The notes under the pieces are model-generated. The model did not search any database and was not told where the DNA came from. It saw only the letters and a program-made list of their open reading frames with translations. DNA of 14,815 nt. It comes from CAJVXI01 sp036444215 (GTDB lineage Bacteria; Patescibacteriota; Minisyncoccia; UBA6257; UBA9933). Where the stretch lies: positions 1 through 14,815 of the forward strand of contig JAZGAA010000050.1 of the NCBI GenBank assembly GCA_036444215.1, written 5' to 3'. The position numbers were made by a program, and so were the translations under genes. Positions 1 through 5,741 of this stretch are shown here, one piece after another (the first letter of the stretch is position 1; every line of letters starts with the position of its first letter).

Positions 1-108
1 TTGTTTCATCCGTTTAGCTTCCGAAGCTAAATCATTAAAAAGTTCAGGCGTAATCAAACCCTGTTTAATTAAAATCTCTTTAAGTTTTTGAGGAGAAATT
101 TGAAGCAT
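1..108 (-). CDS. pilB: Type IV pilus assembly ATPase PilB/GspE-like, N-terminal fragment
   Basis: Only the first 36 codons lie in the window; the gene continues past the left edge. The N-terminus reads MLQISPQKLKEILIKQG, then LITPELFNDLASEAKRMKQ. This resembles the start of the N-terminal regulatory domain (MshEN/T2SSE-N) of PilB/GspE ATPases, which power pilus extension from the cytoplasm. No Walker motifs are inside the window, so the call rests on this short homology and on the pilin gene just upstream on the same strand. The start is the ATG at 108. A TAAAAT hexamer at 115-120 ends 6 nt before it, so the message may be leaderless. There is no Shine-Dalgarno. Confidence in the family is moderate. 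Confidence 0.6.
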   Translation of the reverse strand, partial: MLQISPQKLKEILIKQGLITPELFNDLASEAKRMKQ

Positions 109-114
109 TATATC

Positions 115-188
115 ATTTTAGCATCTTAACATATAAACATTTAAACATTTGAATTTAAGCTCTGTTTGAATGTTAATATATTTGTATG
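115..188 (-). promoter_or_regulatory. Spacer upstream of pilB: candidate -10 box and imperfect inverted repeat
   Basis: On the minus strand TAAAAT (115-120) matches a -10 box at 5 of 6 positions and ends 6 nt before the ATG at 108. No convincing -35 is visible. The segments 130-149 and 169-188 form an imperfect inverted repeat (about 16 of 20 pairs, 19-nt loop). It could attenuate read-through from the upstream membrane-protein gene. A further TATAAT lies at 198-203 with a TTGAAG only 14 nt upstream, which is too close for a good promoter. Confidence 0.35.
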
Positions 189-219
189 TTTGTATGTATT
201 ATAATTTGAATTTTTAACT

Positions 220-813
220 TCAAACTTTAAGAAGTTGCCACAGGGGCAATGACGATAGCCAATAATTACTAATTAGTATAACAAAAATACCCACTGGCAT
301 CCACCAATAATACAGGGAAATTCGTCTTGATAAATCATAAATTATGAATAATGAATAAAGGTGAATTAATAAATAAATAACAATCAGAAAAACAATATAA
401 AATAGCCATCCCGGATGGCCAACTAAAAATATCGCCAGAGCCCCAAAATAGAGCTCTTCTGAATAAAAGAAACGCTCTTGATATTTTTTGTTTAAAAATT
501 TAGCCGTAAATAAAAATACCAGAGCTACAAATAAAGAAATTAAATACGGAGCGAAAAATTTGAAAAAACTGTAAAAAATAAAATAATCCAGGGCTTGATA
601 AGGTGGAAGTAAAAATTTGGAAAATTCATTCTGAGACCAAACCTCAAATTGCTGCCAAGTAGTGTAAAACAATAAAAGAAAAACTAAAACAACCGATGAA
701 ATAAAAATAGATTTCACAAATATTGAGCGATAACCAAATAACCCGCCGAAATGGCGGATTATTTGTAAACCTAAAACTAAGATTAAGATAGTTAATGAAA
801 TCTCAAATATCAT
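220..813 (-). CDS. Polytopic membrane protein in type IV pilus locus (function unknown)
   Basis: A 197-residue, very hydrophobic protein with about five to six membrane segments, roughly at residues 4-20, 33-50, 75-105, 119-160 and 168-184. I do not recognise the family with certainty. Its second half (YFGALAIFLVGHPGW, a long hydrophobic stretch, then RRISLYYWWMPVGIFVIL) has the spacing of the C-terminal half of A24 prepilin peptidases. The catalytic Asp motifs (GxGDxK and a second Asp) are absent, so it would be inactive if related. It lies 23 nt after the pilin stop and upstream of pilB, which suggests a pilus role. I chose the ATG at 813; a TTG at 822 would add three residues. It stops at UGA. 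No Shine-Dalgarno is present. Confidence 0.75.
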   Translation of the reverse strand: MIFEISLTILILVLGLQIIRHFGGLFGYRSIFVKSIFISSVVLVFLLLFYTTWQQFEVWSQNEFSKFLLPPYQALDYFIFYSFFKFFAPYLISLFVALVFLFTAKFLNKKYQERFFYSEELYFGALAIFLVGHPGWLFYIVFLIVIYLLIHLYSLFIIYDLSRRISLYYWWMPVGIFVILISNYWLSSLPLWQLLKV

Positions 814-836
814 ATTAACCAACTATCTACTAAAAC

Positions 837-1388
837 TTATATATCTAATCCCGGTTCAGTTCCGATTTCGTAAGTGCTGGTTGAGTTGCCGCCGTCTTTA
901 CCGTCAAGATCCAAATCAGTCATATACTTAGCGCTTTCAAATGCTACGTTTAATTCATATGTAACCGGGGTACTGCTAACTGAATAAGAATAATAATAAG
1001 TAGTGGTATTTGTCGGATCAACAGGTATGGTTGGCAAAGGAGAACCGCCAGAAATATCAGTAAAATCAACTGGAAGCCAACCAGTGCCGTCAACAGTTCT
1101 GTCAACATCATAAGTAGATGTTTTTGAACCATGTCGACCTCCGCAACCAGCTGCTAAAGTGTCTACATTAACATAGCAAAGTGTGTCACTTCCCAAGGCA
1201 GGACTTGAAACATCAGTAACGTACATTCCCAAGGCGCTGTTTAATGTTGCTAAGTCAGATATTCGCTGTGAGTCCCTGGCTTGTTTTAAAAGCTCGGCTG
1301 GATTCAATACCAAAACCGTGGTAGCGGCTAAAATCGCCAAAATACCAATAACAATTAAAAGTTCAAGTAAAGTAAAACCTTTTTTCAT
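837..1388 (-). CDS. Type IV prepilin (major pilin-like)
   Basis: A 183-residue type IV pilin precursor. The class III signal is textbook: MKKG is the leader, cleavage falls after Gly4, mature Phe1 follows, and Glu5 of the mature form sits in FTLLELLIVIGILAILA. The hydrophobic helix (residues 5-28) is followed by NPAELLKQARDSQRISDL, which continues the amphipathic helix and is common in CPR pilins. Cys71 and Cys82 could form a small disulfide loop. The acidic DLDLDGKDGGN near residue 158 resembles a calcium-binding loop, and the C-terminus ends in GTEPGLDI. Subunits would be inserted in the membrane, processed by PilD and assembled by PilB. The gene sits between the response regulator and the membrane protein. 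No Shine-Dalgarno precedes the ATG. Confidence 0.93.
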   Translation of the reverse strand: MKKGFTLLELLIVIGILAILAATTVLVLNPAELLKQARDSQRISDLATLNSALGMYVTDVSSPALGSDTLCYVNVDTLAAGCGGRHGSKTSTYDVDRTVDGTGWLPVDFTDISGGSPLPTIPVDPTNTTTYYYSYSVSSTPVTYELNVAFESAKYMTDLDLDGKDGGNSTSTYEIGTEPGLDI

Positions 1389-1436
1389 AATTTAGTATAT
1401 TCGTGTAGTATATCGACCTTTATATTGTTTCTTTTA

Positions 1437-1464
1437 ATTATACCAACTCTAATTACGACAACAA
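1437..1464 (-). promoter_or_regulatory. Promoter of the pilin gene (extended -10)
   Basis: On the minus strand TTGTTG (1459-1464) is followed after 16 nt by TATAAT (1437-1442). A TGG directly before the hexamer makes an extended -10. Transcription would begin near 1430 and leave a leader of about 40 nt. A second hexamer, TATACT at 1394-1399, ends 5 nt before the ATG and could give a leaderless form, but it lacks a clear -35. Confidence 0.6.
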
Positions 1465-1483
1465 TTCTATAACTGTGGATAAA

Positions 1484-1864
1484 TCAATTTCCTAAAAACC
1501 CCTCCACTTTCTTAATTAAATCATCAATTGAGATTTTAGCTTTAATAAGATAGTCGGCTGCTCCAAGTTGCTCTCCTTTGGAAATATCTTCCGGCTGACC
1601 TAAATTTGAAATAATAACTATCGGCACATCTTGAATTTGCAGTTGAGGATCGGAGCGAATTTCCTCCATTACTTCAAAACCGGACTTTTTCGGAAGCATT
1701 ATGTCTAACAAAATTAAATCCGGCTTTGTTTTGGATAAAGTTTCTATTGCTTCTTCGCCGTCTTTGGCGTGGATTATCTCAATGCCCTCTTTTTGAAAAC
1801 GATTCTTTAATAAAGATGACAAAAAAATATCGTCTTCAATAAGGAGAATTTTTTTGGAATCCAT
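1484..1864 (-). CDS. Single-domain response regulator (CheY-like receiver)
   Basis: A 126-residue stand-alone receiver domain with no output domain. The acidic pocket is Glu10-Asp11-Asp12 (LLIEDD), the phospho-acceptor is Asp54 (LILLDIMLP), the switch residue is Ser86 (VIISN) and the conserved Lys is Lys108 (YLIKAK). The full (beta-alpha)5 length is present. Such proteins act by docking on a partner after phosphorylation. Its place immediately upstream of a pilin and pilB suggests control of pilus activity, although no kinase is in the window. The UGA stop at 1484-1486 coincides with the natural family end, which supports the standard code. The ATG at 1864 lies 7 nt after a -10 box, and there is no Shine-Dalgarno. 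Confidence 0.95.
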   Translation of the reverse strand: MDSKKILLIEDDIFLSSLLKNRFQKEGIEIIHAKDGEEAIETLSKTKPDLILLDIMLPKKSGFEVMEEIRSDPQLQIQDVPIVIISNLGQPEDISKGEQLGAADYLIKAKISIDDLIKKVEGFLGN

Positions 1865-1871
1865 TATTATA

Positions 1872-1899
1872 AGTATAACTCAAAAATTAAAAAAGCCAA
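1872..1899 (-). promoter_or_regulatory. Promoter of response regulator, predicted leaderless
   Basis: TTGGCT (1894-1899), a 16-nt spacer, and TATACT (1872-1877) on the minus strand. The -10 ends 7 nt before the ATG at 1864, so the predicted start site is at or 1-2 nt before the start codon. The -35 lies inside a short A/T hairpin (AAAAAAG, six bases, CTTTTTT). Confidence 0.6.
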
Positions 1900-1922
1900 A
1901 ACTTTTTTAGTTGTCCCATTTA

Positions 1923-2052
1923 CCCGCCATAGCTTTCTCGGCCTCCGTAGCCAAAGATACTTCGGCGAAGGAGGCAGCGACTGGCGGGAGCCATAACTTT
2001 AGGCTCCATGGCTAACACCTTTGTAATCCGCCTTCGTTAAAACTACGGCGGA
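1923..2052. repeat. Cluster of GC-rich palindromic elements downstream of 16S
   Basis: About 200 nt between the 16S end and the response regulator hold no gene but several inverted repeats. An outer pair (CCCGCC at 1923-1928, GGCGGG at 1983-1988) encloses an inner GCCTCC/GGAGGC stem with TTCGGCGAAGGAGG. A GGAGCC/GGCTCC pair lies at 1987-2007. A near-perfect palindrome at 2027-2052 has arms TCCGCC and GGCGGA. They match the style of a dispersed CPR palindromic element, a relative of which is in frame inside rpiB (13062-13085). They may end 16S transcription or protect its 3' end, but no U-tract follows. Confidence 0.65.
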
Positions 2053-2072
2053 CACAGTCGACAAAAATTTTT

Positions 2073-2085
2073 AATTTAATTGATC
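2073..2085 (-). other. 16S 3' tail lacking the anti-Shine-Dalgarno
   Basis: In the minus-strand RNA the helix 45 hairpin (TAGC, GGAA, GCTG) and the following GATCA align base for base with E. coli. The next eight bases are ATTAAATT where CCUCCUUA is expected, and A/T-rich sequence continues. The dimethylation tetraloop is intact, so the gene end is not simply scrambled. Confidence 0.75.
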
Positions 2086-3077
2086 TACGCACAGCTTCCG
2101 CTACACGTGCCTTGTTACGACTTAACCCGTGTTACCGAGCTTAGGCTGATTCCACCGAAATGAAATTTCACCTACTCCCGGCTCCCTTGGTTTGACGGGC
2201 GGTGAGTACAGGACTCGAGAACGTATTCACCGCGACATTGCTGATTCGCGATTACTAGCGATTCCGGCTTCATGAAGGCAAATTGCAGCCTTCAATCCGA
2301 ACTGAGGACGATTTTGATGGGATTGGCTCCGCCTCGCGGCTTCGCAACCCATTGTATCGTCCATTGTAGCATGAGTGTAGCCCAGGGCATCAAAGGGCCA
2401 CGCTGATCTGGCGTCATCCCCACCTTCCTCCCTGTTAAACAAGGCAGTCCCAGATGACACATATAACATCTGGCAGGGGTTGCGCTCGTTACCCCACTTA
2501 AGGGAACAATTCAAATCACGAGCTGACGACGACCGTGCAGCACCTGTCCTAATGTCCTTGAGAGAAGACCATCCTTTCAGACGGCTTTCATTAGGGTTTC
2601 AAGCCCTGGTAAGGTTCCTCGCTTATCGTCGAATTAAACCTCATGCTCCACCGCTTGTGCGAGTCCCCGTCTATTCCTTTGAGTTTTAGTCTTGCGACCG
2701 TACTTCCCAGGCGGTCCACTTAACGCGTTAGCTTCGCCACTCCGAGGGTCGATACTCGAAACAGCTAGTGGACATCATTTAGGGCGTGGACTACAAGGGT
2801 ATCTAATCCTTTTTGCTCCCCACGCTTTCGCGTCTCAGAGTCAGGAACGTCCCAGCAGAATGCCTTCGCCTTTGGTGTTCCACACGATATCAACGGATTT
2901 CACCCCTACACCGTGTGTTCCATCTGCCTCTGACTTCCTCCAGTTCGGCAGTATCCAATGCGGTTCCAAGGTTGAGCCCTGGGATTTAACATTGAACTTA
3001 CCGAACCTCCTACACGCTCTTTACGCCCAATAAATCCGGATAACGCTTGAGGTCTCTGTATTACCGCTGCTGCTGGC

Positions 3078-3534
3078 TAAATTTATAAATTTAAATTTGG
3101 ACTATATCATCACCAAACACTTATAAAGTGATTGGGCTCAGCGTATTATAAGTGTAAAAATACACTCATCTCTCTTGTAAAAACAAGATTAGTCTCTGAG
3201 GGGTTATGTTATAATTGTGGCAATTTATATTGAAAACAATCAATAATATGTGGTTTAATCAATCTTAAAAATTGATCTCTCCCATTTTTGCCAATGTATA
3301 TTCGGGGATATCTTTTGCCTCTGCAAATTGGATTCTGAATTGAAGCTTCAACTTTAAAATTAAATTTTAATGCTTTATTTATCATTATAACAAACTTCCC
3401 TGCTGATTGTCTTTCACCGCGTCCTTTTATTTTAAAGGAGTTTTCAGCGGACGATGAAAGATATTCCAGCATATAAGCTGAGTTTTCCTATCTTCGATTA
3501 CTCGAAGAGCTCTGCGCCGACTCTTTATGAGTCC
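3078..3534 (-). mobile_element. Group I intron inserted after 16S position 516
   Basis: About 457 nt interrupt the 530 loop between GCTAACTCTGT and GCCAGCAGC. The internal guide GGCGCAGAG (3510-3518) is complementary to the joined exons CUCUGUGCC: it gives P1 with a U516-G wobble and a 3-bp P10. A P2 hairpin lies at 3491-3508. The P7 5' strand (CUCAGAGACUA, within 3187-3201) and the P7 3' strand (GAUAUAGUCC, within 3099-3111) match the canonical R and S elements. An endonuclease remnant lies between the P/Q-like core and R. Position 516 is a known group I site, and CPR rRNA genes often carry such introns. The 3' boundary is odd: the intron ends in A if G517 belongs to exon 2. Confidence 0.85.
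3209..3385 (-). pseudogene. Remnant of LAGLIDADG homing endonuclease (C-terminal part only)
   Basis: The readable segment ends IYIGKNGRDQFLRLIKPHIIDCFQYKLPQL. This fits the C-terminal part of LAGLIDADG_2-type endonucleases, which typically end in a (F/L)xxLIKPYIxxSMxYKLP pattern. From the ATG at 3385 it encodes 58 residues; full single-motif enzymes are about 150-170. The LAGLIDADG helix and catalytic acid are missing. The frame stays open upstream to 3472, but that stretch overlaps the intron core (P3-P6, around the AATCAGCAGGGAAG segment) and is probably not ancestral protein. I infer an internal deletion that left the ribozyme core in place and the endonuclease dead. No Shine-Dalgarno or promoter is seen. 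Confidence 0.7.
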
Positions 3535-3764
3535 ACAGAGTTAGCAACCTCTTATTCAACTGGTACTATCAAACGTGCCGAAGCACGTCTTTATCCCAGT
3601 TAAAAGCAGTTTACAACCCGAAGGCCTTCCTCCTGCACGCGGCGTCGCTCCATCAGGCTTTCGCCCATTGTGGAATATTCTCGACTGCTGCCACCCGTAG
3701 GTGTACGCACCGTGTCTCAGTTACGTCGTTGGAGATCGGGCTCTCACCCCTCCTACTGGTCATA

Positions 3765-3799
<35 letters not shown>

Positions 3800-3855
3800 C
3801 AGACCTAGGCCACTCCGACACCGAATACATTGCTGTATCCTTTACTGACGACCAA

Positions 3856-4023
3856 ATCTTCAATACAAAATCTTTTATAAATTGACGCTTGCTAATAACT
3901 AATTATTAATTATTAATTTTTAATGAATTTCTAGTTCTTTAATTTTAAAATATTAGAACATTAAAAATTGATTAGAAATTAGAAATTAGAAATTAGAAAT
4001 TTTATAAATTTTGTACCAAAGAT
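3856..4023 (-). repeat. Hairpin expansion of 16S helix 10 with 7-nt tandem repeats
   Basis: About 168 nt of almost pure A/T replace the short helix 10 of E. coli. The base pairs progressively: ATCTT with AAGAT (3856-3860, 4019-4023), TACAAAA with TTTTGTA (3864-3870, 4009-4015), TTTATAAA with TTTATAAA (3874-3881, 4001-4008), AATTTTTAAT with ATTAAAAATT (3915-3924, 3960-3969) and GTTCT with AGAAC at the tip. One arm contains four exact heptamers, ATTAGAA, at 3971-3998. There are no group I R or S elements on the rRNA strand, so I read it as an expansion segment, not an intron. Confidence 0.75.
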
Positions 4024-4165
4024 ATAGTCGCCAGACTATCAGGAATTAGCTCGAGTTTCCCCGAGTTATGCCTGAGTGATGGGTATGTACCAAGGTGTTA
4101 CTAACTCGTTCGCCACTAACTAATATTCCGAAGAGTATTAGTTCGTTCAAGTTGCATGCCTTATC

Positions 4166-4364
<199 letters not shown>

Positions 4365-4399
4365 TAAAAAAATTCTGGTTTAATTATTTTTATATTAAT

Positions 4400-4413
4400 T
4401 TTTCAAAGAACAA
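4400..4413 (-). promoter_or_regulatory. boxA antitermination element in 16S leader
   Basis: The minus strand reads TTGTTCTTTGAAAA, matching the bacterial rRNA leader boxA (TGTTCTTTGAAAA type) that binds NusB-S10. It lies about 190 nt upstream of mature 16S and about 145 nt downstream of the predicted start site. Confidence 0.6.
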
Positions 4414-4561
4414 TCATTTCAATCATTTATAATCAATATAATACACCCACCTAATCCTTTTAACTCCCATTAAAAGAACTGAGTGGATGCATTACAGTCT
4501 CATCGATTAATTGGTTATTAAATTTTGAATTTTAACCTCCTTGTTCTTGCATATTAATTTT

Positions 4562-4589
4562 ATTATAGACCACCAGTGACTCTTGTCAA
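4562..4589 (-). promoter_or_regulatory. Perfect-consensus promoter of 16S rRNA
   Basis: On the minus strand, TTGACA (4584-4589), a 16-nt spacer and TATAAT (4562-4567). Both hexamers are perfect matches to the sigma-70 consensus, as expected for an rRNA promoter. Transcription would begin near 4555, giving a leader of about 345 nt. Its -35 overlaps the -35 of the divergent rpmE promoter by five bases. Confidence 0.8.
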
Positions 4590-4611
4590 GGGTAAAAAAC
4601 AATGCTAAACT
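4583..4611 (+). promoter_or_regulatory. Promoter of rpmE-prfA, predicted leaderless
   Basis: On the plus strand, TTGTCA (4583-4588), a 17-nt spacer and TAAACT (4606-4611). The -10 ends 8 nt before the rpmE ATG at 4620, so the start site falls within about 2 nt of the start codon. The same bases read on the other strand form the -35 of the 16S promoter. An alternative -10 further upstream would give a leader of about 45 nt. Confidence 0.55.
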
Positions 4612-4619
4612 CTACAAAT

Positions 4620-4868
4620 ATGAAGAAAGACATCCATCCCCAATACTATCCAAAAACAAAAGTTGCATGCGCTTGTGGCAATAAATTTACTATTGGTTCA
4701 ACCAAGCCGGAGATTCAAACTGAAATTTGCAGCCATTGCCATCCTTTTTATACTGGCAAAGAAAAATTAATTGATACGGCCGGCCGGGTTGAAAAATTCA
4801 AAGCCAGAATCGCTAAGAAAAAAGAAACTCCTAAAAAAGCAAAAGTTAAAAAAGAAAAAAATGAATAA
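4620..4868 (+). CDS. rpmE: 50S ribosomal protein L31 (zinc-binding form)
   Basis: An 82-residue L31 of the large ribosomal subunit. The start MKKDIHPQYYPKTKVACACG is the family signature, so I take the ATG at 4620 and not the upstream ATG at 4602, which would fall within the promoter. The four zinc ligands are Cys17, Cys19, Cys37 and Cys40. STKPEIQTEICSHCHPFYTGKEK and DTAGRVEKF are family hallmarks. A lysine-rich tail (residues 61-82) extends beyond the usual 66-70 residues. The stop overlaps the prfA start in the sequence ATGAATAA. rpmE next to prfA is a conserved bacterial arrangement; the usual prmC methylase gene does not follow here. No Shine-Dalgarno is present. Confidence 0.95.
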   Translation: MKKDIHPQYYPKTKVACACGNKFTIGSTKPEIQTEICSHCHPFYTGKEKLIDTAGRVEKFKARIAKKKETPKKAKVKKEKNE

Positions 4869-5586
4869 AATTATCTTAGAAATCAGAGCCGGAACGGGTG
4901 GCGACGAAGCGGCTATTTTTGCCGGTGATTTAGTTAGAATGTATCAAAAATACGCTGCTCAACGCGGCTGGAAATTCACTATTCTTGATTTTAACCAAAC
5001 CTCGCTTGACGGTTATAAAACTTTTATTGCTGAAATAAGCAACTCAGAACAAAATCTCTATGAGATTTTAAAAAACGAATCAGGTGTCCATCGTGTTCAA
5101 AGAATTCCCAAGACCGAAAAAACCGGGAGAATTCATACTTCAACCGCTTCAGTAGCTATTATTCCTGAAATAGAGCCAAAAGAAATTCAAATCAGCCCAA
5201 ATGATTTAGAAGTTTCTTTTTTTCGTTCTTCGGGCCCGGGTGGACAAAATGTCAATAAAGTTGAAACTGCGGTTCGCATTATTTATAAACCAACCGGGCT
5301 TGTCGTTTCTTCCCAAGCCGGTCGCTCCCAACATAGCAACCGGGAAACCGCGATGAATATTTTGCGGGCAAAACTATACGAACAAAAACAAATTGAAGAA
5401 CAGAAAAAATTGGGAACTTTGCGCCGGGAACAAATCGGCACCGCCGAACGGGCTGAAAAAATCAGGACCTATAATTTCCCTCAGGATAGAATCACAGACC
5501 ACCGAATAAATAAAAAGTGGCACAATATAGAAAAAATAATGGGAGGAGAATTGGAGCCGATAATAAAGGCCTTTAAAAAGGCCTAA
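4861..5586 (+). CDS. prfA: Peptide chain release factor 1, lacking N-terminal domain
   Basis: A 241-residue class I release factor that ends translation at UAA and UAG. It begins at MNKIILEIRAGTGGDEAAIF, which is the start of domain 2 in ordinary RF1 (about 360 residues); the helical domain 1 of roughly 100 residues is absent and no coding remnant exists, because L31 lies directly upstream. The codon-recognition motif is Pro83-Lys84-Thr85 (the PxT of RF1, in HRVQRIPKTEKTGRIHTS). The catalytic loop is Gly127-Gly128-Gln129 in FRSSGPGGQNVNKVE. The C-terminal TYNFPQDRITDHRIN is intact. The frame is open upstream to 4771, but that part is L31 sequence in another frame. Translation is probably coupled through the 8-nt overlap. 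RF2 is not in the window, although UGA is used. Confidence 0.9.
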   Translation: MNKIILEIRAGTGGDEAAIFAGDLVRMYQKYAAQRGWKFTILDFNQTSLDGYKTFIAEISNSEQNLYEILKNESGVHRVQRIPKTEKTGRIHTSTASVAIIPEIEPKEIQISPNDLEVSFFRSSGPGGQNVNKVETAVRIIYKPTGLVVSSQAGRSQHSNRETAMNILRAKLYEQKQIEEQKKLGTLRREQIGTAERAEKIRTYNFPQDRITDHRINKKWHNIEKIMGGELEPIIKAFKKA

Positions 5587-5727
5587 ATTCCAAATTACAA
5601 ATCCCAAATTAAAAATAAATTCTAATGACCAAAATTCCAATGACCAAAACCCGTCGTGTTTAGAATTTTGAATATTTAGTGCTTATTTGTTATTTGATGC
5701 TTGGTGCTTGAAATTTATCTTAACTTT
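5567..5727. repeat. Convergent spacer with hairpin and 7-nt repeats
   Basis: The end of prfA carries an inverted repeat (AGGCCTTT, AA, AAAGGCCT; 5567-5584) that could act as a plus-strand terminator stem, although only an A-rich stretch follows. Four degenerate heptamers (ATTCCAA, ATTACAA, ATCCCAA, ATTAAAA; 5587-5614) come next. A stretch with TTTGTTATTTGATGCTTGGT and TGCTTG motifs completes the spacer. The opening TAAATTCCAA and closing TTGAAATTTA make a loose large hairpin. No gene is seen. Confidence 0.55.
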
Positions 5728-5741
5728 TTAAGAAGTTAAGA
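5718..5741. terminator. Hairpin at the end of the transglycosylase gene
   Basis: TCTTAACTT (5718-5726) and AAGTTAAGA (5733-5741) form a 9-bp stem with a 6-nt loop over the stop codon of the minus-strand hydrolase. It is A/T-rich and lacks a clean U-tract, so it is only a candidate, perhaps bidirectional, terminator for the converging transcripts. Confidence 0.35.

Noticed and set aside
220..222. Recoded UGA (glycine) as in some CPR
   Set aside because: The UGA ends at 220-222 and 1484-1486 fall at natural protein ends, and no in-frame UGA interrupts a conserved domain.
1966..1976. CCTCCTT on the minus strand, about 100 nt past the 16S end, as a displaced anti-SD
   Set aside because: It lies within a palindromic repeat far outside the expected mature 3' end, beyond A/T-rich sequence.
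2227..3033. Several open frames of 69-113 codons on both strands
   Set aside because: They lie entirely within conserved 16S rRNA sequence and have no protein-like signatures.
3386..3472. N-terminal extension of the endonuclease frame (MLEYLSSSAENSFKIKGRGERQSAGKF)
   Set aside because: These codons overlap intron core segments that resemble P3-P6, so the open frame is probably accidental there.
3900..4000. CRISPR-like array from the repeated ATTAGAA units
   Set aside because: The units are 7 nt, contiguous and without spacers, and lie inside the 16S gene.
4018..4029. AAGATATAGTC on the plus strand, identical to a group I S element
   Set aside because: It is on the strand opposite to the rRNA and has no R partner; the helix 10 insertion shows no other intron feature.
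4602..4619. Longer rpmE start at 4602
   Set aside because: The L31 family begins MKKDIHP, and the added codons overlap the predicted -10 box.
4771..4860. Upstream extension of the prfA frame as an RF1 N-terminal domain
   Set aside because: The extension is lysine-rich sequence from the L31 gene in another frame and does not resemble RF1 domain 1.
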